From contig JADLCZ010000008.1 of assembly GCA_020846955.1 (NCBI GenBank), forward strand, positions 1-20,338: a stretch of DNA of 20,338 nucleotides. Reading direction: 5' to 3'. Below, piece after piece: positions 1 to 6,726 of the stretch. Source of the stretch: Candidatus Nomurabacteria bacterium. Lineage in GTDB: Bacteria; Patescibacteriota; Minisyncoccia; Phycocordibacterales; UBA9973. Below the pieces are notes generated by a model, which did not search any database, was not told the DNA's origin, and was given only the letters and a program-made list of their open reading frames with translations. The translations under genes and the position numbers were made by a program. How positions within the stretch are numbered: the stretch's first letter is position 1; the number at the start of each line of letters is the position of its first letter.

Positions 1-2
1 AA

Positions 3-995
3 AGATTCAAAGAAGATGGGTTACGAATGCTAAGAGCAATTCGGTTTTCCACACAACTTGGTTTCGCAATAAATTACGAAACAATGCAAGCTGTGGAAAA
101 GAATGCTGAGTTGATAAAAAATATTTCTGCCGAAAGAATTCGTGATGAATTTACAAAAATAATTGAGAGCGAAAATTCATCACAAGGTCTTGCCTTGTTG
201 CAAAAGCTTGGTTTACTCAGGCACATAATTCCAGAGCTCGAGCAGGGGATTGCCTGCGAGCAGGGCGGCGCACATATATATGATGTATTCGAGCACTTAC
301 TCGGTGCGCTCCAACATGCTTCGGACAAAAAGTTCTCGACCGAGATACGCCTCGCCGCACTCTTCCATGATATAGGCAAGCCCAAATCTCGCCGTCCTGG
401 GATAAAAAAGGCCTATACGTTCTATGGCCACGAAGTCATCGGTGCGCGTATGGCAAAAGTGATAATGGAACGCCTGAAATACCCAAAGAAAACTACAGAT
501 CTAGTAGTGTCCCTCGTACGCAATCACATGTTCTTCTCCGACACAGAAACAATTACACTTTCAGCGGTGCGCAGAATAATTGCCAAAGTTGGTACTGAGC
601 ATATCTGGGAATTAATGAATATTCGCGAATGCGACCGTGTAGGCATGAATAAAAAGGAAGCTCCATACCGCCTGCGCAAATACCACGCCATGATTGAAGA
701 ATGTTTGCGAGATCCAATCAGCGTAGGGCAATTAAAAATTGATGGCAATTACTTGATGAATGAAATGCAAATCAAACCGGGGCCTCGAATGGGCTACATA
801 TTAAATGCACTACTAGAGGAAGTCCTAGATGATCCAAAGAAAAATGAAATTGAATATTTAAAAAGTAGAGTAGGGGAGCTGGAAAAACTAAATGATAAAG
901 ACTTGAAAGCATTAGGCGACAAAGCAAAAGAGAAAAAAGAAGAATTAGAGGAAGAAGAAGTAGGGAAGTTGAGAAAGAAACATGGGGTGAACTAG
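3..995 (+). CDS. cca: CCA tRNA nucleotidyltransferase / poly(A) polymerase family, 3' part (5' end outside window)
   Basis: This is the C-terminal part of a class II CCA-adding enzyme, which builds or repairs the 3' CCA of tRNAs. The open frame runs back to base 3 without a stop. The residues before the first ATG (27) read RFKEDGLR and continue MLRAIRF, matching the conserved motif that follows the catalytic head domain, so the catalytic domain lies upstream of the window and the ATG at 27 is not the true start. An HD-type domain follows, with the HDIGKPKSR motif at about residue 115 counted from that ATG and further His residues (GHE, RNHM). This matches CCA enzymes with a C-terminal HD phosphohydrolase domain. 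The last 45 residues are highly charged (Glu/Lys) and probably form a coiled coil. Family assignment is firm; tRNA specificity versus poly(A) activity cannot be decided here. Confidence 0.9.
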   Translation, partial: RFKEDGLRMLRAIRFSTQLGFAINYETMQAVEKNAELIKNISAERIRDEFTKIIESENSSQGLALLQKLGLLRHIIPELEQGIACEQGGAHIYDVFEHLLGALQHASDKKFSTEIRLAALFHDIGKPKSRRPGIKKAYTFYGHEVIGARMAKVIMERLKYPKKTTDLVVSLVRNHMFFSDTETITLSAVRRIIAKVGTEHIWELMNIRECDRVGMNKKEAPYRLRKYHAMIEECLRDPISVGQLKIDGNYLMNEMQIKPGPRMGYILNALLEEVLDDPKKNEIEYLKSRVGELEKLNDKDLKALGDKAKEKKEELEEEEVGKLRKKHGVN

Positions 996-1041
996 AGGAG
1001 GGACCCTAGCGCAAGGCCGGAGTCTGACGAGACGAGGAGGG

Positions 1042-1076
1042 CTCGCAAGATTTTTCAACAGAAAAATACTTGTGAG
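1042..1076 (+). terminator. Stem-loop downstream of cca
   Basis: The arms CTCGCAAG-ATTTTTC and GAAAAAT-A-CTTGTGAG pair over 15 bp with an AACA loop, one bulged A and one G-U pair. No T-tract follows on the plus strand. It could end or protect the cca transcript. It is preceded by a short GC-rich stretch (about 996-1046) unlike the surrounding AT-rich DNA. Confidence 0.45.
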
Positions 1077-1086
1077 AGTTGATGTA

Positions 1087-1114
1087 TTGACATTGTCATT
1101 ACATGGTATATAAT
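1087..1114 (+). promoter_or_regulatory. Promoter of the toxin-antitoxin pair
   Basis: Consensus -35 TTGACA (1087-1092), 16-bp spacer and -10 TATAAT (1109-1114). The -10 ends 6 bases before the ATG at 1121, so the transcript would start at or next to the start codon. The upstream in-frame ATG at 1103 lies inside this promoter and is therefore not the start. Confidence 0.75.
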
Positions 1115-1120
1115 AGGAAT

Positions 1121-1387
1121 ATGAATAATGAAACAGTACAAATTAGAATCGATCAAAAGACCAAGCTTGCAGCCCAGAAAGCTTTTAAGAGTATGGGTAT
1201 GGATATGTCTTCGGGAGTCAAGATGTTTTTGACTCAAGTGGTCAAGGACCAATGCTTCCCTTTTATACCTAGCACAAAGAAGACTATTGCATTGCGAAAA
1301 AAGTGGGATAAAGAAGTTGCAGAAGCTCTAAAAAATGGGAAGCGTTACACAAGTACCAAGGAAATGATGGATGATATTTTAGTCTAA
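1121..1387 (+). CDS. RelB/DinJ-family antitoxin
   Basis: This is an 88-residue antitoxin of the RelB/DinJ ribbon-helix-helix family. It should bind and neutralise the toxin encoded next to it and repress its own promoter as a dimer. The N-terminus (MNNETVQIRIDQKTK) is the beta-strand of the DNA-binding fold, followed by helices containing AAQKAFKSMGMDMSSGVKMF, typical of DinJ. The C-terminal part is charged and would wrap the toxin. ATG 1121 was chosen over ATG 1103 because the latter overlaps the -10 box. The stop lies five bases before the toxin start, so the two genes form one operon with antitoxin first, as usual in type II systems. The promoter is near consensus, which suits an autorepressed system. 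Confidence 0.85.
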   Translation: MNNETVQIRIDQKTKLAAQKAFKSMGMDMSSGVKMFLTQVVKDQCFPFIPSTKKTIALRKKWDKEVAEALKNGKRYTSTKEMMDDILV

Positions 1388-1392
1388 AATAT

Positions 1393-1671
1393 ATGTACCA
1401 GAAAATATTTTCAAAGAAATTTAAAAAATCGATGAGAAAAATAGTATATTCTGGTACTATTAGACGAGAAGAAATAGAATCAGTATTAGATATGCTGGCA
1501 AGAGGGGATAGACTTACTGAAAAATACCAAGACCACGCACTACAAGGCAGTTTCGAAGGCTTTCGTGAATGCCACGTCCGCCCCGATTTACTTTTGATTT
1601 ATAAAAAAGAAAATGAACTCCTGATACTCCTCTTAATAAACATCGGCAGTCACTCTGAACTTTTTGGGTAA
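1393..1671 (+). CDS. YafQ-family mRNA interferase toxin
   Basis: This 92-residue protein is a RelE-superfamily toxin of the YafQ type, which cleaves mRNA on the ribosome. The conserved core is intact: YQDHALQG, CHVRPDLLLIY and GSHSELF. Residues His48, His61, Asp65, His87 and Phe91 sit at or near the positions of the known catalytic residues of E. coli YafQ (His50, His63, Asp67, His87, Phe91), so the toxin looks active. It follows the antitoxin by five bases and ends just before a bidirectional terminator. Chromosomal TA cassettes move between genomes; here it sits between cca and a convergent radical SAM gene as a self-contained unit with its own promoter and terminator. Confidence 0.88.
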   Translation: MYQKIFSKKFKKSMRKIVYSGTIRREEIESVLDMLARGDRLTEKYQDHALQGSFEGFRECHVRPDLLLIYKKENELLILLLINIGSHSELFG

Positions 1672-1678
1672 AATAAAA

Positions 1679-1713
1679 ATAACCGAATTAGCCTTTTAAG
1701 GATTTTCGGTTAT
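1679..1713. terminator. Bidirectional terminator after toxin gene
   Basis: ATAACCGAA (1679-1687) pairs perfectly with TTCGGTTAT (1705-1713). A short inner CTT..AAG can also pair. AT-rich runs follow on both sides. It ends the toxin operon and could also stop transcription from the opposite strand. Confidence 0.7.
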
Positions 1714-1769
1714 AATTATTTTGTCATCTCGAGTTGCGTTGCCAAACTCACTCGATTTGATAGTGGAAG

Positions 1770-1796
1770 CCTCTCCTTTTGGGGAGGTTTTCTAAT
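1770..1796 (+). terminator. Second intrinsic terminator between convergent genes
   Basis: CCTCTCC (1770-1776), loop TTTT and GGGGAGG (1781-1787) form a 7-bp stem with one G-U pair, followed by TTTTCTAATTT on the plus strand. It lies directly before the 3' end of the convergent radical SAM gene. Confidence 0.65.
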
Positions 1797-2879
1797 TTAG
1801 GTTAAGGAACTTTTATACGGACACGAACCATTAAAATGTTTTCTTATCTCTCTAAAATATGAATGAGTATTCCAAACATCTTCAATATTATCTCCCTTTC
1901 GAATATTACCGAATAGTCCATTCATCATTTTACCTTTCTTCATCATGCCTCGCGCTACACAGGGCCAAATATTACCTTCGATATCTACATACATGCCAAT
2001 CTGCTGAGTACATATTCCACCACCATAATATGCAGGGCAACTACTTTGCTCTATCCCAAACTCAAAATCAATTTCCCTTAACTGTTTGCGCAGTTGAAAT
2101 CTTTCAAAAGAATCTAGGGGTTGTAAAAGTAGGAGAGCAAGTTCTTTATCCAATTCAGTCATTCCTGCCAAAGCAACATCTGCAACAAACATTCCGGCTT
2201 CGGTACGTCCTGTTGGAATAAAATCTGCTGTTAATGGATAAATATTATTTTCCCTGCAATACCTATGAATCAATGGTAACTCTTTGAAATTTCCTTTAAA
2301 TGCTATCGTATCTACAGCTAATCTAGTAGGAATTACTTTATTAAATCCTTTTTCTATAAGCAAGCCCAAGGCTCTCAGCATATCTATCGTGTAGCCTTTC
2401 TTTCCAGCAACAACATCTTGGACTGCTGGATGAAAAGAATTAAGCTTGAGTATAACCGTGACATCATTTTCAAAAAGAAAATCGACAAACTCTGGCTCTT
2501 TAGAAATTTTGATTCCATTAGTGAAAAGGGAAGTGGTCATTCCTAAATTGTAAATATAATTTACAATTTCCTTAAAATGCGGATCAATTGTTGGCTCACC
2601 AGCACCAACGATATCAATTGTCTTTGCTCCCAGTGAATGAAATACTTCTATCACATTCAATGTCTCTTCAACGCTCAGCTCGTTGGGTCGTCGCTTTTTC
2701 CTAGTTGAATTTTTCTCTTCAATATAACAGTACGGGCAATTTAGATTGCATGCATTGGTCAAATCAAGCATTGGATTAAGCATTTGTTTGTTTTGAACGG
2801 CATATTCAATCTCATTCGGGGTCGAATACCAACCTTTGAAACTATTTCGTGGGTCAGTTAAGATGTTTCCTTCTTTCAT
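1797..2879 (-). CDS. Radical SAM protein with twitch/SPASM-like C-terminus
   Basis: This 360-residue protein is a radical SAM enzyme. Cys44, Cys48 and Cys51 form the CX3CX2C motif (CNLNCPYC) that binds the [4Fe-4S] cluster cleaving S-adenosylmethionine. The SAM-binding GAGEPT motif is at residues 92-97. The C-terminus carries Cys281, Cys290, Cys307 and Cys353, and Cys290-x11-Gly302-x4-Cys307 fits the CX9-15GX4C signature of twitch/SPASM domains holding an auxiliary cluster. Such proteins often modify peptides, proteins or sugars, but the substrate cannot be told from sequence and no small precursor-peptide gene was found nearby. The gene diverges from a TrmB-like regulator, which suggests local control. 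It has a strong promoter and a short leader without a Shine-Dalgarno sequence. Confidence 0.88.
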   Translation of the reverse strand: MKEGNILTDPRNSFKGWYSTPNEIEYAVQNKQMLNPMLDLTNACNLNCPYCYIEEKNSTRKKRRPNELSVEETLNVIEVFHSLGAKTIDIVGAGEPTIDPHFKEIVNYIYNLGMTTSLFTNGIKISKEPEFVDFLFENDVTVILKLNSFHPAVQDVVAGKKGYTIDMLRALGLLIEKGFNKVIPTRLAVDTIAFKGNFKELPLIHRYCRENNIYPLTADFIPTGRTEAGMFVADVALAGMTELDKELALLLLQPLDSFERFQLRKQLREIDFEFGIEQSSCPAYYGGGICTQQIGMYVDIEGNIWPCVARGMMKKGKMMNGLFGNIRKGDNIEDVWNTHSYFREIRKHFNGSCPYKSSLT

Positions 2880-2903
2880 ATCTTTATTTTTTAATTTTTC
2901 TTT

Positions 2904-2932
2904 ATTGTATCAGAAATAGTATATTTTGTCAA
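2904..2932 (-). promoter_or_regulatory. Promoter of the radical SAM gene
   Basis: Read on the minus strand: -35 TTGACA (2932-2927), 17-bp spacer, extended TGA and -10 TACAAT (2909-2904). The start codon is 24 bases further on, so unlike most genes here this transcript should have a leader of about 17 bases. Confidence 0.75.
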
Positions 2933-2986
2933 TAGAGAAATATGAAAAATACCTTGGTAAATAAGATTATATTGTAGATTAAGCAC

Positions 2987-3016
2987 TTTTCTGTCAAAAA
3001 TAATTGACACAGAAAA
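2987..3016. promoter_or_regulatory. Inverted repeat over the -35 region of the TrmB-like gene (candidate operator)
   Basis: TTTTCTGTCAA (2987-2997) faces TTGACACAGAAAA (3004-3016), an inverted repeat with a 2-base insertion. It contains two back-to-back TTGACA boxes, the right one serving as -35 of the TrmB-like gene. Such symmetry in the divergent region fits a binding site for the adjacent regulator. Confidence 0.45.
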
Positions 3017-3031
3017 TTAAACGTGTATCAT
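3004..3031 (+). promoter_or_regulatory. Promoter of the TrmB-like regulator
   Basis: TTGACA (3004-3009), 16-bp spacer and TATCAT (3026-3031). The -10 ends 6 bases before ATG 3038. The alternative GTG start at 3023 would overlap the -10, so ATG 3038 is preferred. Confidence 0.65.
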
Positions 3032-3037
3032 ATAAGT

Positions 3038-3808
3038 ATGGCTATCAAATATTCACCAACAGAAAAATTATTATTGGACCTTGGCTTTGCACCAAAGGAG
3101 ATTCTTATTTATATGACACTACTCGAGCTAGGAAGGGGATCCGTTTCCCAAATTACTCGCAAGGCTCAAGTAAATAGAACAAATGGGTACAATATTTTAA
3201 ATAATCTGGTTGCAAAAAATTTAATATCAATATCTGGCAAAGAGCCAAAGCAGGAATATGTTGCCGAACCTCCAGAGACTCTCAAAAAATATATTGAAAA
3301 AGAAATTGAAACAAAAAAGGAAATGCTAGAAACAGTCGAAACACTCCTGCCTGAATTAAAACTAATTCATAATACAAATCAACGACCAAAAGTTATGTTC
3401 TATGAGGGGGTAGAAGGGCTACAAGAAGTTTTTGATGATACACTTACAGCTCATGGACCAATTGTTGCATTTGCAAATTACGAAACAGCACATCCAGTAC
3501 TACCAAAATATTTTGAAGAATACTACAAGCGTAGAGTACAAGCTCAAATTTCCGCGCGGGGAATTGTACTCGACACACCAATGGCTCTTGAAAGAAAATC
3601 TCAAAATAAAGAAGAGATACGGGACTTGGCCTTGGTGCCGGCAAATGATTTTATGTTTTCTCCAGGGATAGAAATTTATGATAACAAAGTAATGATTGCA
3701 TCGTGGAGTGAAAAACTTGGAATTATCATCGAGTCAGGGGAAATTGCCAATGCATTGAAAAAGATTTTTGAGCTCGCATGGCTTGGGGCCAAGACTTTGC
3801 AGAAATAA
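3038..3808 (+). CDS. TrmB-family transcriptional regulator
   Basis: This 256-residue protein is a TrmB-type regulator, a family common in archaea and also present in CPR bacteria. A winged helix-turn-helix covers roughly residues 8-75: LGFAPKEILIYMTLLELG, then SVSQITRKAQVNRTNGYNIL as the recognition helix region. An acidic-basic linker helix (YIEKEIETKKEMLETVETLL) probably mediates dimerisation. The C-terminal part (about 110-256) resembles the TrmB effector-binding domain, beginning KVMFYEGVEGLQEVFDDTL and ending in a beta-rich segment. The effector, typically a sugar in characterised members, cannot be predicted. The gene diverges from the radical SAM gene over about 160 bp containing both promoters and an inverted repeat, so control of that gene and of itself is likely. 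Confidence 0.83.
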   Translation: MAIKYSPTEKLLLDLGFAPKEILIYMTLLELGRGSVSQITRKAQVNRTNGYNILNNLVAKNLISISGKEPKQEYVAEPPETLKKYIEKEIETKKEMLETVETLLPELKLIHNTNQRPKVMFYEGVEGLQEVFDDTLTAHGPIVAFANYETAHPVLPKYFEEYYKRRVQAQISARGIVLDTPMALERKSQNKEEIRDLALVPANDFMFSPGIEIYDNKVMIASWSEKLGIIIESGEIANALKKIFELAWLGAKTLQK

Positions 3809-3923
3809 AAATTTTCATTTTTTTAAAAAATTAATAGTTAAATTTACTCAATTTGTACAATAATAATTGCACTCAAGAGCCTTTTTCTTCATTCTACCTA
3901 TTTTTTAAAATAAAGCTATATCA

Positions 3924-3949
3924 TGTTTAGTTAACCTTAAGAGGTGACA
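3924..3949. repeat. Left terminal inverted repeat of the IS
   Basis: The 26-bp repeat starts TGTTTAGTTAACC and ends GGTGACA. It pairs with 4896-4921 and contains the transposase stop codon and C-terminal codons. Confidence 0.88.
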
Positions 3950-4826
3950 CTTTTAATTGATAATCCTGCCACTTTTCAATCGGAATCATACCATTAAGAT
4001 ATTTCCCTAAATGAATTCTTTCGTAATTGTACCACATTAAATATTCACTCAAAGTTTTCCATGCTCTTCTTGGGTTCAAGTAATATTCTTGATCAATAAC
4101 TCCATGGGCTCTTTCAACAGATCCATCCCATTGTGGAGAAGATTTGGGGATGAAATAGTGGGCAATTCCTCTTTCTCCAAGAAATTTATGAAAATCTCCT
4201 CTGTTCTCACTTCCATTATCATTTTGTATTCCAAATATTTTAAATGGAAAATATTTCTCTGCGTTTAAAAAAGCATTAATTGTATCTTCGGCTGTCATTG
4301 TGCTTGTTACGTAAGCAAATTGCATCCCAGTCCATATATCAACGAATGTTCTCTGGTATTTTCTCATATTATCTTCCCATATATACTTAGCATCCATTTG
4401 CATTACATCTCCTGGAAATCTTGCAATTAAAGGCTCTTTAAGTGGTGTATACCACGCTAGTTTTTTCTGTGGTCTTCGAATCAATCCTTTCTTTTTGTAG
4501 AATTTGTATATTGATGTAGTTGATATTTCGATATTAAATCTTCTCTTAATTAGGAGCTTCATTTTTAATGGCCCATAGTTTGTTTTTTCTTTTTCTTCGC
4601 AAATTAGAATTTTAATATCTCCTTTTATTTTAGTTTCTGGGTGCTCCTTCTTTCCACGATACAAGACACTACCGCAATCGTAAGCTCTCGACTTGTAATA
4701 TGTTTTCTTTGATATACCGTATGAATCACAAATTTCAGCTACTGTTTTACCTACTTTATCGACCAAATTTTTGCATCTTTTTCTCATTTTAGCCGGATAT
4801 GCCGGTGTTTGATTTTTGTTTGCCAT
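3927..4826 (-). CDS. DDE transposase / integrase core (rve) protein of the IS
   Basis: This 299-residue transposase catalyses movement of the surrounding IS. An N-terminal helix-turn-helix (about residues 14-45, TVAEICDSYGISKKTYYKSR) should bind the terminal repeats. The integrase core follows with Asp135 (VMQMDAKYI), Asp193 (IQNDNGSEN) and Glu228 (DGSVERAHG). Spacing is 58 and 35 residues, a textbook DD(35)E triad, so catalysis looks intact. The C-terminus (YNYERIHLGKYLNGMIPIEK) is typical of IS3/IS481-type enzymes. It is encoded by a single frame without the two-ORF frameshift arrangement of IS3, which with the TIR favours IS481. No convincing promoter was identified directly upstream. The last residues (SPLKVN) are encoded inside the left inverted repeat. 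Confidence 0.9.
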   Translation of the reverse strand: MANKNQTPAYPAKMRKRCKNLVDKVGKTVAEICDSYGISKKTYYKSRAYDCGSVLYRGKKEHPETKIKGDIKILICEEKEKTNYGPLKMKLLIKRRFNIEISTTSIYKFYKKKGLIRRPQKKLAWYTPLKEPLIARFPGDVMQMDAKYIWEDNMRKYQRTFVDIWTGMQFAYVTSTMTAEDTINAFLNAEKYFPFKIFGIQNDNGSENRGDFHKFLGERGIAHYFIPKSSPQWDGSVERAHGVIDQEYYLNPRRAWKTLSEYLMWYNYERIHLGKYLNGMIPIEKWQDYQLKVSPLKVN

Positions 4827-4875
4827 ATTGTTATTAATGCTTAGATTAAGGTTATTAAAAGGTAATTAGCCTTTG

Positions 4876-6639
4876 TCACCCCAATCTACCATGTTTGTCA
4901 CCCCATATGGTTAACTCAACAATCACCTCTTGTTGATAGCACTTCTCGCAATATACTATATCTTTACTATCAGGATTATATGCTGTTTCAAAAGTATTTT
5001 GGCAACCTTCATTCATGCATTGACGGGAGTAAAGCTTGATGCCCGTTCTTTGCTTGAGTCGTTCAAATGTACGACAATTCGAACACAGTCGTGGTAGTGG
5101 CACGCCAAATTTCCTATACATTGTGAGCTCGTCTGGAATAATTTTAAATGCAGTTGTGCAAAGCTGATTACATTCACCTTTGTGAGCACAACTTATAATT
5201 TTATTTAAAATATCATCTTGTACATCGTTTATATGATCTGGCAGATTCCCCGACTCTATATCAATCTTATAATTTCGTTCAATTTCATCTTCCCAGACAT
5301 ATCCAGCTTTTATTGCATTCTCTTTTGTTAATGGGAAATATTCTTGCGCCAGTGTTGTATTGTATGAAACAGGGGAAAGCTCGCTCGGGAAAAATTCGCC
5401 ATATTTGTATACGATACCGTTTTTATCTACATATGGCATTTCGTCCATATGCTTTTTTATTTTCTCAACCAATATTTCATATTCCTGTTTTGTGTATTGC
5501 TTGTTGAGAATGCAATAAGATTTTTTATTCAAACCGACACACCCAAAAAGATCTTCTGATCCACGGGTGCAGAACATAGAATATTCCAAGTCATGAACAT
5601 TTTCTTGGCACAATACACAGAACTTTATATTTTGCGTCCCAACACCGCAAGAATGACATTCATACACCAATTGATTATTGTCGCCCCAGATAGAATAATC
5701 CATGCAATCTTGGCTACCAGGGAGCTCTTGGACATATTGGCAATAGCGCATATTCCTACTTTCCCTTACAAGCATTGATTTATATACATCTTTTGAGTGA
5801 TCGATATAATTACCTGACACATTATCATTAAGCAGGCCTTCGATAAACTTATTTGGGAATTGCATCCAAAAATCCAAAACTTTTATCTTCAAATCTTGCA
5901 AACTTTTGTAAGAGCCAATGTTGAAAGATTCAATTTTTTTCAAGTATTCATCTCTAGTGTATTCTTCATTGAAAATACAATAAGATTTGTTGCGCAAGTT
6001 CACACAGCCAAAGCAATCATTACACCCTACACAATTTTTTGAAAACATCATATTAAAAGAGTTTGTGCATTGTGAAGAAAAAATTGTGTTAGTACATTGT
6101 GTAAGCCAAAATCCCTCGTAGCAATATTCACATTTAGAAATGTGAGATATGTCTACGCAATATCGTGATTGATTTATCCCGTGACCATACATACAATCCT
6201 CGGGCTCTTTAGTGTTGAACACAAGATAACTATTTTTTGGATTACTTGCGTGATTAGCATAAGGACTATTTATTTCGTACACTACTCCACGATCACGAAT
6301 TGGAACCCTTTTAAAAAGTTCAAAAAATTGAGTAAAAAATGGTTTTGAAAAATCATAATCTACGCCGTATTCCATTGGATCCCAGACATCACTCTGCCAA
6401 ATATCATTTTCATAAACTTTAACTCCAGATTGTTCGGAAAACATCGCGAGAATTTCTTTCCCAGAATAATCACTCTTACGCTTATAAAGCACACGTTCAT
6501 TGCGAAAAGTGAAACGGCGCTGTGCACGACATAGGGGACAGAAAGTCGGTGCCGGCACATTCATTTTCTTATAAAAAGAAAAGTCGTCAGCTTCAATAGT
6601 AAAATTTTGTTTGCAATTTTGACACTGTTTTGTTTCCAT
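4876..6639 (-). CDS. Cys-rich zinc-ribbon protein A, C-terminus altered by IS insertion
   Basis: This is a 587-residue protein of unknown function, paralogous to the protein at 7933-9627. I recall similar proteins being frequent in Patescibacteria, without an assigned role. An N-terminal zinc ribbon has Cys6/Cys9 and Cys34/Cys37. The second ribbon present in the paralog is lost: its four Cys positions are Ser56, Ser59, Glu77 and Ile80. The middle (about 115-225 and 290-400) is full of short Cys/Tyr/Asn-rich repeats, each block ending in a FGCVxLxxKSYCI(F/L)N motif followed by a helix. A C-terminal ribbon pair (NCRTF, QCMNEGC, YCEKC) is retained. The last 14 residues (VELTIWGDKHGRLG) come from the IS right end; the native protein very likely ended QQEVI after 573 residues. 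No signal peptide or membrane segment is visible. Confidence 0.8.
   Translation of the reverse strand: METKQCQNCKQNFTIEADDFSFYKKMNVPAPTFCPLCRAQRRFTFRNERVLYKRKSDYSGKEILAMFSEQSGVKVYENDIWQSDVWDPMEYGVDYDFSKPFFTQFFELFKRVPIRDRGVVYEINSPYANHASNPKNSYLVFNTKEPEDCMYGHGINQSRYCVDISHISKCEYCYEGFWLTQCTNTIFSSQCTNSFNMMFSKNCVGCNDCFGCVNLRNKSYCIFNEEYTRDEYLKKIESFNIGSYKSLQDLKIKVLDFWMQFPNKFIEGLLNDNVSGNYIDHSKDVYKSMLVRESRNMRYCQYVQELPGSQDCMDYSIWGDNNQLVYECHSCGVGTQNIKFCVLCQENVHDLEYSMFCTRGSEDLFGCVGLNKKSYCILNKQYTKQEYEILVEKIKKHMDEMPYVDKNGIVYKYGEFFPSELSPVSYNTTLAQEYFPLTKENAIKAGYVWEDEIERNYKIDIESGNLPDHINDVQDDILNKIISCAHKGECNQLCTTAFKIIPDELTMYRKFGVPLPRLCSNCRTFERLKQRTGIKLYSRQCMNEGCQNTFETAYNPDSKDIVYCEKCYQQEVIVELTIWGDKHGRLG
4896..4921. 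repeat. Right terminal inverted repeat of the IS
   Basis: On the minus strand it reads TGTTGAGTTAACC, six variable bases, then GGTGACA. It now also encodes part of the altered C-terminus of the neighbouring zinc-ribbon protein A. Confidence 0.88.
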
Positions 6640-6645
6640 CTATTT

Positions 6646-6651
6646 ATTGTA
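6646..6651 (-). promoter_or_regulatory. Extended -10 of zinc-ribbon gene A
   Basis: Minus strand TGA-TACAAT; the hexamer ends 6 bases before the start codon at 6639. A weak -35 (TTGTGT) lies 16 bp upstream. Predicts a leaderless transcript. Confidence 0.6.
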
Positions 6652-6678
6652 TCAGAATATAAACCCCACACAACAAAC

Positions 6679-6718
6679 AAAATACCCATCTAGCGCTATA
6701 AGGTTAGATGGGTATTTT
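6679..6718. terminator. Bidirectional terminator after the asparaginase-like gene
   Basis: AAAATACCCATCTA (6679-6692) pairs perfectly over 14 bp with TAGATGGGTATTTT (6705-6718), with a 12-base loop. T-runs follow on both strands. On the minus strand it ends the asparaginase-like gene, just upstream of the promoter of gene A. Confidence 0.85.
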
Positions 6719-6726
6719 TGTGAAAA

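Larger units (their letters stand above)
3924..4921 (-). mobile_element. Complete insertion sequence, IS481-like, 998 bp
   Basis: The element is bounded by terminal inverted repeats starting TGTT. The left end reads TGTTTAGTTAACC (3924-3936) and the right end, on the minus strand, TGTTGAGTTAACC (4921-4909); similarity continues to a shared GGTGACA, giving about 22 matches over 26 bp. Both sides are flanked by ATCA (3920-3923 and 4922-4925), a 4-bp target duplication. One transposase gene fills the element and its last codons lie within the left repeat. A TTTGTCACCCC motif occurs twice near the right end (4872-4882 and 4894-4904, period 22 bp), possibly transposase binding sites. A TGT terminus, short duplication and single DDE open frame fit the IS481 family. 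The ends and duplication look intact, implying a fairly recent insertion. Confidence 0.88.

Noticed and set aside
1103..1120. Earlier ATG for the antitoxin
   Set aside because: It lies within the promoter between -35 and -10, so it would not be in the transcript.
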